Assembly (NCBI RefSeq): GCF_029846635.1
Contig: NZ_JARVTG010000001.1
Location: forward strand, 3,931,001 to 3,995,000
Direction of reading: 5' to 3'
Origin: Pokkaliibacter sp. MBI-7
GTDB lineage: Bacteria > Pseudomonadota > Gammaproteobacteria > Pseudomonadales > Balneatricaceae
DNA: 64,000 bases
The notes below the pieces were generated by a model. It saw only the letters and a program-made list of their open reading frames with translations. It ran no database searches and was not told where the DNA came from. The translations under genes and the position numbers were made by a program. Within the stretch, counting starts at the first letter, position 1, and each line of letters begins with the position of its first letter. Positions 44,949-53,938 of this stretch are shown here, piece after piece.

Positions 44949-47440
44949 AGTTGAAGCTGCCTATTCGGCAGTGAACCTGGATTAACTACAGCACCAGATC
45001 CCCGGAATTTTCTGAGCTGCCTATTCGGCAGTGAACTTGATTTGGACAGGACGATACCAGCTGGGTTGTTTCTGAGCTGCCTATTCGGCAGTGAACCAAG
45101 GAAAAAGAAGCCAGTGATGTTCTTGGGCTTTCTGAGCTGCCTATTCGGCAGTGAACGCGCAGGGCGTTTTCCGCCAGGTGGCCGACCATTTCTGAGCTGC
45201 CTATTCGGCAGTGAACTTGATAAGGCCAATAATATCTGGCGTGTCAACTTTCTGAGCTGCCTATTCGGCAGTGAACCTAGACGGTAAAGAGCTGATGCAC
45301 ATTGATAATTTCTGAGCTGCCTATTCGGCAGTGAACCCAAGGGTGACAAAAAAGTTACTCTCCAACATTTTCTGAGCTGCCTATTCGGCAGTGAACAAGC
45401 TGCACAGTAACCCACTTCTGAGGGCTATTTTCTGAGCTGCCTATTCGGCAGTGAACTTGATTTCTATAGTCGTGATCTCTATCCGCTGTTTCTGAGCTGC
45501 CTATTCGGCAGTGAACCCTACCTGTGGGGCGGCTCCGGTTGCTTCTGTTTTCTGAGCTGCCTATTCGGCAGTGAACGTGAAGACTATCCCACTCAGCACG
45601 TTGACTTTTTTCTGAGCTGCCTATTCGGCAGTGAACCAATGTTGACAACTATGTGACTGTTACCCTCTTTTCTGAGCTGCCTATTCGGCAGTGAACATGC
45701 AGGGTCAAACGGAATCATTAATCTGAGGCTTTCTGAGCTGCCTATTCGGCAGTGAACATTACATCGTTTGCGATATGCCAAAAACAGACTTTCTGAGCTG
45801 CCTATTCGGCAGTGAACTCCCCCTTCCCCCAGTCATATGCCTGCTTTGCTTTCTGAGCTGCCTATTCGGCAGTGAACCATACCCCAACGACTTTTTATAT
45901 TTACGACGATTTCTGAGCTGCCTATTCGGCAGTGAACAGTGGACGATGGCAGCGATTGAAGCTGCGTATTTTCTGAGCTGCCTATTCGGCAGTGAACACT
46001 ATGCAGGCGCTAACACATCATTACCAGAGTTTCTGAGCTGCCTATTCGGCAGTGAACCAGGAATACGAACAACAGACTGCGCCGAGTCATTTCTGAGCTG
46101 CCTATTCGGCAGTGAACGACCATCGGTGATAGTATCAGTTGCTCCAGCATTTCTGAGCTGCCTATTCGGCAGTGAACGACACCGTTTATGGTTTTGTCAG
46201 GTCGGGCAATTTCTGAGCTGCCTATTCGGCAGTGAACAATATAGCTCTACTGGTCAGACTGCTGGAGAATTTCTGAGCTGCCTATTCGGCAGTGAACTAA
46301 AGATGCCATGTCAAAGTCGTCTTTTTATCGTTTCTGAGCTGCCTATTCGGCAGTGAACATTGCTATCTAGACGGTTTACCATGCTTGATATTTCTGAGCT
46401 GCCTATTCGGCAGTGAACGATCTGGACAAGTTCACGCGCGCCCAACTGCATTTCTGAGCTGCCTATTCGGCAGTGAACATGACTCTGCAGGGCAGTGAAG
46501 AAGTTTTTGGTTTTCTGAGCTGCCTATTCGGCAGTGAACGCGCAAAGGGCAGAACAGGCTGCCCATTGCACTTTCTGAGCTGCCTATTCGGCAGTGAACG
46601 ATCCATTGGCTTACTGCTTTTCTGATGATCATTTCTGAGCTGCCTATTCGGCAGTGAACATTATTTCCGCGTCAGGCGTGAGCGAAGATCATTTCTGAGC
46701 TGCCTATTCGGCAGTGAACGTTTTTTCCAGTCGGCCATGGTTTGCTCAGACTTTCTGAGCTGCCTATTCGGCAGTGAACTTTCGTATTCTGCAAACGGTT
46801 CGTATTATTGTTTTCTGAGCTGCCTATTCGGCAGTGAACACGTGACATCAACAGAAGACGAGGACTCAGATTTTCTGAGCTGCCTATTCGGCAGTGAACG
46901 ACAGCATGCAGGCAAAAGCCATCTTCGATCATTTCTGAGCTGCCTATTCGGCAGTGAACGAATCAGCCAGATTAGACGCGCCGATCTGTTCTTTCTGAGC
47001 TGCCTATTCGGCAGTGAACATGCTGCAGTCTCCATGAACGCTGGTCTGTCAATTTCTGAGCTGCCTATTCGGCAGTGAACTGTAAACTTCTGACAAACCA
47101 TAGGGCACTATTTTTCTGAGCTGCCTATTCGGCAGTGAACGTTTTGTCTACCATCTGTGCCACGGACAACCCTTTCTGAGCTGCCTATTCGGCAGTGAAC
47201 GGTCGTCGGTAGCTTCAAATGCCTCGATGTAGTTTCTGAGCTGCCTATTCGGCAGTGAACGTCCCGGCCAGACAGGGGTACTTATCTCAACTTTTCTGAG
47301 CTGCCTATTCGGCAGTGAACCCGTCTTGCTTCATATCCAGCCGCTCATTGGCTTTCTGAGCTGCCTATTCGGCAGTGAACTGCTGTACCAGCCAGGTGAG
47401 CTGCTCTTGAATTTTCTGAGCTGCCTATTCGGCAGTGAAC
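44949..47440 (-). CRISPR. Type I-F CRISPR array 2 (42 repeats, 41 spacers)
   Basis: Forty-one intact 28-bp repeats from 45009 to 47440, plus a degenerate terminal repeat at 44949-44976 (first six bases diverged). The repeat is identical to array 1. Spacers are 32 nt, with some of 33 nt (for example 45697-45729 and 46298-46330). Transcription is on the minus strand, toward cas1. The intact end and the leader lie at 47440, so the newest spacers are on the right. Confidence 0.98.
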
Positions 47441-47657
47441 TAGAGCCTGTCTAAGCTAACCTTCTGATTGTTAAAGAGCAAAGCCTGAAGTCAGGCGCAC
47501 AACCCTTTTTTTGTGGTGTGTCCTAACCCTTTGATTTTTATAGGCTCAACAGAGGGCCGATAAAAAAGGGTGTGAGACAAGGTTAGCCAGCTGTGCGTCC
47601 CACCGCCACTGTGATGATCAAACCCGTGGTATTTAAATCCTTTGTTGGACTTGTCCT
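47441..47657 (-). promoter_or_regulatory. Leader of CRISPR array 2, with IHF site
   Basis: The sequence next to the first repeat (TAGAGCCTGTCTAAGCTAAC, then CTGATTGTTAAAGAGCAA) closely follows the array 1 leader. AATCAAAGGGTTA on the minus strand (47524-47536) matches the IHF consensus WATCAANNNNTTR exactly, again 83 bp from the repeat. The right part must also hold the start signals of the phosphatase gene on the other strand. Confidence 0.8.
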
Positions 47658-48161
47658 ATGAACTCAATTCCCTATTTCGTTGCTGCTCTCGGTCAGGGGC
47701 GGCTGTATGTGATGGCCAAACCTGTTGCCGGTGAATGGGTTGACGAGGAGTTTGCCAGTATTGCCCGTTCCGGGATCAGCCTGATGGTATCGCTGCTGGA
47801 GTGGCATGAAGCCTATGAGGTGGGGCTGGAGCAGGAAGCATCACTGGCACAGAAGCATGGTATGCGTTTCCAGTCTTATCCTGTTGCAGACCGCGGTTTG
47901 CCCGCGGATAAGGCTCAGTTTGTGGGGTTTATTCATGATCTGCTGGGGCAGATCAGCGCCGGAGCACAAGTCGTCGTGCACTGCCGTGCTGGGATTGGCC
48001 GTACTGGTATCGTGGCCGCCAGCCTGCTGATAGCCGCTGGCTATTCGACCGGGGATGCCTTTGCGCTGGTGTCGGCCAAACGGGGTGTGGAGGTGCCTGA
48101 TACCGAGGAGCAGAAAGCCTGGGTGATCGGTCTGGCGGCAGCACTGAGCACTGGTGTATAG
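47658..48161 (+). CDS. Dual-specificity/tyrosine phosphatase-like protein
   Basis: A 167-residue protein with the PTP signature HCRAGIGRTG, containing the catalytic Cys and Arg, at residues about 107-116. An upstream loop with the likely general acid Asp is in YPVADRGLP, and a helical C-terminus follows. It resembles bacterial protein-tyrosine/dual-specificity phosphatases. The substrate is unknown. It sits alone between the array 2 leader and a small membrane protein gene. Confidence 0.87.
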   Translation: MNSIPYFVAALGQGRLYVMAKPVAGEWVDEEFASIARSGISLMVSLLEWHEAYEVGLEQEASLAQKHGMRFQSYPVADRGLPADKAQFVGFIHDLLGQISAGAQVVVHCRAGIGRTGIVAASLLIAAGYSTGDAFALVSAKRGVEVPDTEEQKAWVIGLAAALSTGV

Positions 48162-48217
48162 AGAGATGGCCAGCTATGGAGACTGGCAGAAATAAGTACA
48201 GGGAAAAGGAGTGCGAT

Positions 48218-48577
48218 ATGAAGTTAATTTCTTTGGTGTGGATGACGGGAGGTGCCGTTGCTGGTGCCGCTGCGTTTTTGGTGGCCCAGTTAGTGTGCTG
48301 GATGGATGAGGCGCCTACCATTGAGCTTGTTATCCACAATCTGACTGCATCTCCTGTCAGTCGCGTGGAATTTGTCAGCAGCGGGATGTCCAGCACGGTG
48401 ACCATGACTGCCCCCAGCAATCCTCTGCGGCTGGTACTGCCGCTGTATGGCGATAGCGGATACACCCTGCGCGTGGTGCTGGCTGACGGGCAGCATTGTC
48501 TCAGCACTGGCAGTTATATCAGTGCGGGTGATCACTTATCTCAGGGAATTGATAGCACCTGCCTTACCGCCCCCTGA
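48218..48577 (+). CDS. Small membrane-anchored protein related to the gene at 44497
   Basis: A 119-residue protein with a hydrophobic N-terminus (residues about 3-28) and a small beta-rich domain (ELVIHNLTASPVSRVEF, then YTLRVVLADGQHC and GIDSTCLTAP with two late cysteines). No family recognised. Layout and short segments match the putative immunity gene left of array 2. ATG at 48218 is preceded by AAGGAG with about seven-base spacing; the frame open from 48176 is less likely. It ends three bases before the convergent LysR gene's stop. Confidence 0.65.
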   Translation: MKLISLVWMTGGAVAGAAAFLVAQLVCWMDEAPTIELVIHNLTASPVSRVEFVSSGMSSTVTMTAPSNPLRLVLPLYGDSGYTLRVVLADGQHCLSTGSYISAGDHLSQGIDSTCLTAP

Positions 48578-48580
48578 CCT

Positions 48581-49519
48581 TCACCGACCACTCTTACTCA
48601 GCTCCATCGTCACCAGTGCTTTTAGCCGGTTGGCGATAGGGGACAGCTGGCGGCCTTTGACCAGCAGCAGGTAGTAGGGCGACATCACAATACGGGTTTT
48701 CAGCGGCAGTACCCGCAACCGGGCGCCGACTTTATCACCCAGCAGCAGGTCCGGCACTTCACTGGCCAGCGGCGCGATAGCGGAGGATGACACCAGAATA
48801 GCGATCATCGCCAGCAGCGAGGTGGTGTTGGTGATGTTGGTGGGCAGGGCAGCTCCTGCACTGAGAAAGGCGCCTTCGACGGCCTCGCGGATGGGCGCGC
48901 GGTGGCTCTGCATTACCCATTCGTAGTTGGACAGATCACCAATGGCGACCTGATCGACATGGGCCAGCGGATGATCCTCTCGGACCACCAGATTGACCAC
49001 TTCGGTCCGCGCCGGATAAATCTCAAAGTCTGACGGGTCGACGCCTCGTGGCAGACGGGCCAGAACAAAGTCGTTCTTGCCAGCGGCCAGATCATGCACC
49101 AGCACTTCGCTGGATTCGACATTGATATGAATTTCCGCCTTGGGGGAGATGGCTTTCAGCTGGCGGATAGCCGGAATAACGAAACCGACCGCTGCCCCGG
49201 TCACGGCCCCTACCGTGGTGATCCCGCCTTCACCGCCTTTCAGTTCTTCCACATCCCGTGACAGGTCGCGCAGTTCCACCAGCAGGTTATGTGAACGCTG
49301 GGCAAGTGCGCGGCCAATCAGGGTCGGCACCATGCCTTTGGCATGGCGCTCGAATAATTTCGCGCCGAGGGCATTTTCAATCTCCGACAGCATACGGGAG
49401 GCGGCGGGCTGCGTGAGTGTCAGCTCATCGGCAGCGAGGCCGAGCTGGCCGTGCTCGGCAATGGCGGAGATAAGGCGTAACTGATTGATTTTAAGATGTT
49501 TAGCAATGCCGATGTCCAT
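48581..49519 (-). CDS. gbpR: LysR-family regulator, GbpR-like
   Basis: A 312-residue LysR regulator. The N-terminal helix-turn-helix is in LRLISAIAEHGQLGLAADELTLTQPAASRML, split across residues 14-44, followed by an effector-binding domain. Its position divergent from chvE-gguAB is that of GbpR in Agrobacterium and relatives, which controls ChvE in response to galactose, arabinose or fucose. ATG at 49519 (MDIGIAKH) is chosen over the longer frame to 49564. Confidence 0.85.
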   Translation of the reverse strand: MDIGIAKHLKINQLRLISAIAEHGQLGLAADELTLTQPAASRMLSEIENALGAKLFERHAKGMVPTLIGRALAQRSHNLLVELRDLSRDVEELKGGEGGITTVGAVTGAAVGFVIPAIRQLKAISPKAEIHINVESSEVLVHDLAAGKNDFVLARLPRGVDPSDFEIYPARTEVVNLVVREDHPLAHVDQVAIGDLSNYEWVMQSHRAPIREAVEGAFLSAGAALPTNITNTTSLLAMIAILVSSSAIAPLASEVPDLLLGDKVGARLRVLPLKTRIVMSPYYLLLVKGRQLSPIANRLKALVTMELSKSGR

Positions 49520-49641
49520 GTCTTTGCCTGTTGTTATGGTTGTTGGGGGACAGAGCTGGAGCATGATCTGCGCCTTGATACCCAGGGTCTCAAAAGGCGC
49601 TGACTAATGGTGGCTGGTTGGTGGCAAGTTGTCGAGATTTG

Positions 49642-49663
49642 TGCATAACAAATTTGCTATGCA
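49642..49663. promoter_or_regulatory. 22-bp palindromic operator candidate
   Basis: The site has arms TGCATA and TATGCA around a centre CAAATTTG, with a single mismatched pair. It lies 20 bp upstream of the -35 of the chvE promoter, a position suited to activation by a LysR protein. GbpR is the likely binder by inference. Confidence 0.6.
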
Positions 49664-49681
49664 TTTCTACAAAAATTGCAT

Positions 49682-49710
49682 TTGATTGGTATGGAAAGGG
49701 CGCCTATCTT
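49682..49710 (+). promoter_or_regulatory. Candidate chvE operon promoter
   Basis: TTGATT (49682-49687) and TATCTT (49705-49710) are 17 bp apart. Each matches the sigma-70 consensus at four of six positions, weak enough to need an activator. Confidence 0.5.
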
Positions 49711-49875
49711 CATTCAGTGCCTATAACTGAACTTGCCATGGCTGGCATATTCGCACTGTCTGCTGGCGGTCAGGTTCATCACAGGCTCTTTGGCTGAACG
49801 ATAAAAATAACGGCGGCTCAGGTAACCAGCGTACGTACAACGATACGCTGCCGGGGTCGCAATCAGGAGAAGCTA

Positions 49876-50931
49876 ATGAAACACGTCAAAAAACTCATAG
49901 CCGCAATGGCTCTGGGAACCGCGATGCTTACCTCTGCTGTACAGGCTGCCGGAGTGGTTGGGATTTCCATGCCGACCAAGTCGTCAGCACGCTGGATCGC
50001 CGATGGCAACAACATGGTCGATCAGTTCGAAAAAGCAGGCTTCAAAACCGATCTGCAATACGCCGAGGATGATATTCCCAACCAGGTGGCGCAGATCGAA
50101 AACATGATGACCAAAGGGGTTGATGTACTGGTCATCGCCGCCATCGATGGCACCACCCTGACCAACGCGCTGGAAAATGCCCATGCCGCCGGTATCAAGG
50201 TGATTGCTTATGACCGTCTGATTCGTGACAGCAAATACGTCGACTACTACGCCACCTTCGATAACTTCAAGGTCGGTGTACTGCAGGCGCAGTCGCTGGT
50301 GAAAGGGATGGAAGCCCGTGGTAAAGGCCCCTACAACATTGAACTGTTCGGCGGCTCTCCTGACGACAACAACGCTTACTTCTTCTACAACGGCGCCATG
50401 TCTGTGCTGCAGCCGATGATCGATAAAGGCGAGATCAGCGTGGTGTCTGGTCAGATGGGCATGGACAAGGTCGGTACCCTGCGCTGGGACGGTGCTACCG
50501 CTCAGGCACGTATGGATAACCTGCTGTCTGCCAACTACACCAAGAAACACGTCGATGGCGTGCTGTCACCCTATGACGGTATCTCCATCGGTATCCTGTC
50601 CTCTCTGAAAGGCGTGGGCTACGGCTCAGGCGATCTGCCCATGCCCATCGTGACGGGTCAGGATGCTGAAGTGCCCTCAGTGAAATCCATTCTGGCGGGC
50701 GAGCAGTATTCCACCATCTTCAAGGATACCCGTCAGCTGGCAGGCGTCACTGTGGGTATGGTCAAGGCGCTGCTGAACGGCAGTACTCCCGAAATCAACG
50801 ACACCACCACCTACAACAACGGGGTGAAAGTGGTGCCTTCCTACCTGCTTGAGCCGATGACCGTCGACAAGAGCAACTGGGAGAAAGTGCTGATCGACAG
50901 CGGTTACTACAAAAAGGATCAGATCCAGTAA
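49876..50931 (+). CDS. chvE: Sugar ABC transporter periplasmic binding protein (ChvE)
   Basis: A 351-residue periplasmic binding protein of the xylose/galactose type. The signal peptide ends near VQAAG. GVVGISMPTKSSARW, DVLVIAAIDGTTLTNAL and AYDRLIRDSKYVDYY are close to ChvE/GguD of rhizobia, which bind galactose, arabinose, glucose and other sugars. The ribosome-binding site is AGGAG. It leads the chvE-gguA-gguB-gguC order, separated from gguA by 175 bp. Confidence 0.92.
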   Translation: MKHVKKLIAAMALGTAMLTSAVQAAGVVGISMPTKSSARWIADGNNMVDQFEKAGFKTDLQYAEDDIPNQVAQIENMMTKGVDVLVIAAIDGTTLTNALENAHAAGIKVIAYDRLIRDSKYVDYYATFDNFKVGVLQAQSLVKGMEARGKGPYNIELFGGSPDDNNAYFFYNGAMSVLQPMIDKGEISVVSGQMGMDKVGTLRWDGATAQARMDNLLSANYTKKHVDGVLSPYDGISIGILSSLKGVGYGSGDLPMPIVTGQDAEVPSVKSILAGEQYSTIFKDTRQLAGVTVGMVKALLNGSTPEINDTTTYNNGVKVVPSYLLEPMTVDKSNWEKVLIDSGYYKKDQIQ

Positions 50932-51106
50932 CCCACCTCTGCTGAACAGGCTGGCAACGGCCTGCCCGGACGGACGGCCTGGCCCTGTCTCTGACTGGTT
51001 GGGCAGGTGTACTGGCCTCCGTCCTCTGTGCAGCACTATCACGATTTCTCGGTAATACGATGCGCCGCCGCTGACGGTGGGCGCATCCGCCTGAGCGGAC
51101 ACTCCT

Positions 51107-52630
51107 ATGCAAGATATCATTCTGGAGATGCGTGGCATCACCAAGACATTCCCCGGCGTGAAGGCGCTGGACAATGTCAATCTCAAGGTACGTCGTGGTG
51201 AAATCCACGCTCTGTGCGGCGAGAACGGTGCAGGCAAGTCCACCCTGATGAAAGTCCTGAGTGGCGTCTATCCCCATGGCAGCTACGACGGCGACATCGT
51301 CTATGAAGGCCGCACCATGAGCTTCGGCGGCATCGCCGACAGCGAGCGGGAAGGCATCATCATCATTCACCAGGAACTGGCACTGGTGCCCTTGCTGTCC
51401 ATTGCCGAAAACCTGTTTCTGGGTAACGAAATTGCCAGCCATGGCATCATCGACTGGCCGTCGGTATTCAAGCGCACCGAAGCGCTGCTGAAAAAAGTCG
51501 GCCTGAGTGAAACCCCGTCCACGCTGGTGGAAAAACTGGGCGTAGGTAAACAGCAGCTGGTGGAGATCGCCAAGGCGCTGGCCAAAGACGTCAAGTTGCT
51601 GATTCTCGACGAACCTACCGCCGCCCTGCAGGAGAACGACAGCCAGAAGCTGCTGGATCTGCTGCTGGAGTTCCGTGCACAGGGCATCTCGTCGATCCTG
51701 ATTTCCCACAAGCTGAATGAAGTCAGCCGCGTGGCGGACAGCATCACCGTGCTGCGTGATGGCACCTCGGTGGAAACCATGGATTGTCACGCCGACAGCA
51801 TCAGCGAAGAACACATTATCCGCGGCATGGTCGGGCGCGATATGGCGCACCGTTATCCCACCCGTACCCCCAAGATTGGCGACACCCTGCTGCAAATTCG
51901 CGACTGGAACGTCTGGCATCCGGAAAGCGCCGAGCGGCAGATGATCCGCAACGTCAGTCTTAACGTGGCTGCCGGTGAGGTGGTGGGCATTGCGGGCCTG
52001 ATGGGCGCGGGTCGCACCGAGCTGGCCATGAGCGTGTTTGGCCGCAGCTATGGCCGCAATATTTCCGGCTCCGTGCAGCTGCGTGGCAAGGAGATCGATG
52101 TCTCTACCGTGCGCCGCGCTGTTGACAGTGGCCTGGCCTATGTCACCGAAGACCGCAAGGAACTGGGGCTGATTCTCGATGAAACCATTCTTTGCAATAC
52201 CACCCTGGCGAACCTCGAAGGGGTTTCCAGCCACGGCGTGATCGATGACAACCAGGAACGCAAGATCTCCGAAGACTACCGTGCCGCACTGCGTATCCGT
52301 ACCCCCGGCGTGTTCCAGAAAACGGTCAACCTGTCCGGCGGCAACCAGCAGAAGGTGGTGCTGTCGAAGTGGCTGTTTGCCCAGCCCGAGGTGCTGATTC
52401 TGGATGAACCGACTCGCGGTATCGACGTCGGGGCCAAGTTCGAGATCTACAGCATCATCAATCAGCTCGCTGATGAAGGTAAGGGCGTGATCATGATTTC
52501 GTCGGAAATGCCTGAGCTGCTGGGGATGTGTGACCGCATCTACGTAATGAACGAAGGCGCCTTTGTCGGCGAACTGGCCCGTCATGAAGCGAGTCAGGAA
52601 AAGATCATGTCGATGATCGTCACGGCGTAA
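51107..52630 (+). CDS. gguA: Sugar ABC transporter ATPase (GguA)
   Basis: A 507-residue double ATPase of the ribose/xylose importer group. The first half has Walker A GENGAGKSTLMK and LLILDEPTAAL; the second has the degenerate GLMGAGRTELAM, the signature LSGGNQQKVVL and LILDEPTRGID. Two ATP sites in one chain are normal here. It sits between chvE and gguB and would power sugar import. Confidence 0.94.
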   Translation: MQDIILEMRGITKTFPGVKALDNVNLKVRRGEIHALCGENGAGKSTLMKVLSGVYPHGSYDGDIVYEGRTMSFGGIADSEREGIIIIHQELALVPLLSIAENLFLGNEIASHGIIDWPSVFKRTEALLKKVGLSETPSTLVEKLGVGKQQLVEIAKALAKDVKLLILDEPTAALQENDSQKLLDLLLEFRAQGISSILISHKLNEVSRVADSITVLRDGTSVETMDCHADSISEEHIIRGMVGRDMAHRYPTRTPKIGDTLLQIRDWNVWHPESAERQMIRNVSLNVAAGEVVGIAGLMGAGRTELAMSVFGRSYGRNISGSVQLRGKEIDVSTVRRAVDSGLAYVTEDRKELGLILDETILCNTTLANLEGVSSHGVIDDNQERKISEDYRAALRIRTPGVFQKTVNLSGGNQQKVVLSKWLFAQPEVLILDEPTRGIDVGAKFEIYSIINQLADEGKGVIMISSEMPELLGMCDRIYVMNEGAFVGELARHEASQEKIMSMIVTA

Positions 52631-52638
52631 GCGAGGTA

Positions 52639-53925
52639 ATGACGATGGACCAGACAAAAACGCTAAAAAATATGCAGGCCCAGGCTGTCGTGGCCGGGCA
52701 GGGGACCTCATCCATGTCCAATAACTCTTCTTCTGTGTCTGACAGCAGCGCGGCTGCCAGCAAACCCAGTGCCCTGGCGTACATGAAGCACCACTTCCGT
52801 GATTACGGCATGCTGCTGGCACTGGTGGTGATCATGGGGCTGTTTCAGGTACTGACCGATGGCACGCTGATGCGTCCCATCAACCTGACCAACCTGTTCC
52901 TGCAGAACAGCTACATCATCATCATGGCCTTCGGCATGTTGCTGGTGATCGTGGCCGGTCATATTGATCTGTCGGTGGGCTCGGTGGTGGGCTTCGTCGG
53001 TGCCGCAGCGGCAGTGATGATGGTGCACTGGGGCTGGTCGATGGCGCTGGTTGTGCCGGTCTGTCTGCTGCTTGGTTGTGCGATCGGCGCTGCGCAGGGC
53101 TACTGGATTGCCTACTGGAAGATACCGTCCTTTATCGTCACCCTGGCCGGTATGCTGGTGTTCCGTGGCTTGACCCTGGCCGTGCTGGAAGGTCAGTCAG
53201 TCGGACCTTTCTCGCCCAGCTTCCAGCTGATGAGCACCGGTTTTATCCCTGATGTGTTCAGCGATGACCGACCCAATATCACCGCCATCGTGCTGGGCGT
53301 GATTGCTGCCGCCACCATCGTGTTTCTGGCAGCCCGTGCCCGTGCCCGTTCGCTGCAGTTCGGTATTGAAGATGAACCCTTCACCTTCTACGTGGTGAAA
53401 AATGGCCTGATTGCGGCGGCCATCATCTATATCTCCTATCTGCTGTCGACCTACCGTGGCCTGCCCAACGTGCTGATCACCATGGGTGTGCTGATGTGCG
53501 CTTATACCTTCCTGACCAACCGTACCACGCTGGGCCGTCGTATCTATGCCATCGGCGGCAACGTTAAAGCCGCCAAGCTGTCGGGTATCAACACGGAACG
53601 CCTGACTTTCCTCACCTTCGTCAACATGGGCATGCTCGCCGCCCTCGCGGGCCTGATTTTCGCCGCCCGTCTGAATACCGCCACGCCCAAGGCCGGTCTG
53701 GCATTCGAGCTGGATGTGATTGCCGCTGTCTTTATCGGTGGTGCGTCCATGTCCGGCGGTGTCGGCAAGATCATCGGTGCGGTCATCGGCGCCCTGATCA
53801 TGGGGGTGATGAACAACGGTATGTCCATCCTCGGTATCGGCATCGAATGGCAGCAGGTGATTAAAGGTCTGGTCCTGCTGGCCGCGGTGATCTTCGATGT
53901 GGTCAACAAGAATAAGTCACGCTAA
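52639..53925 (+). CDS. gguB: Sugar ABC transporter permease (GguB)
   Basis: A 428-residue membrane protein with a hydrophilic N-terminal stretch of about 55 residues and about 10 hydrophobic segments. VAGHIDLSVGSVVGFVG and ARLNTATPKAGLAFELD are typical of xylose/galactose permeases. It lies eight bases after gguA. Confidence 0.93.
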   Translation: MTMDQTKTLKNMQAQAVVAGQGTSSMSNNSSSVSDSSAAASKPSALAYMKHHFRDYGMLLALVVIMGLFQVLTDGTLMRPINLTNLFLQNSYIIIMAFGMLLVIVAGHIDLSVGSVVGFVGAAAAVMMVHWGWSMALVVPVCLLLGCAIGAAQGYWIAYWKIPSFIVTLAGMLVFRGLTLAVLEGQSVGPFSPSFQLMSTGFIPDVFSDDRPNITAIVLGVIAAATIVFLAARARARSLQFGIEDEPFTFYVVKNGLIAAAIIYISYLLSTYRGLPNVLITMGVLMCAYTFLTNRTTLGRRIYAIGGNVKAAKLSGINTERLTFLTFVNMGMLAALAGLIFAARLNTATPKAGLAFELDVIAAVFIGGASMSGGVGKIIGAVIGALIMGVMNNGMSILGIGIEWQQVIKGLVLLAAVIFDVVNKNKSR

Positions 53926-53938
53926 GGAGCCTTCTGTC

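Larger units (their letters stand above)
49520..49875. promoter_or_regulatory. Divergent gbpR-chvE control region
   Basis: This 356-bp region has no gene. It holds a 22-bp near-perfect palindrome at 49642-49663 and a plus-strand promoter at 49682-49710, leaving a leader of about 160 nt before chvE. Confidence 0.7.

Noticed and set aside
33664..47440. CRISPR-associated Tn7-like transposon (I-F3)
   Set aside because: cas1 and a complete cas2-3 are present, cas8f and cas5f are separate, and no tns or tniQ genes are seen.
50795..52822. A 675-codon minus-strand open frame across chvE and gguA
   Set aside because: It lies opposite two clearly recognised genes and has no family motifs. Long antisense frames are common in GC-rich DNA; the same holds for 2833-4125.
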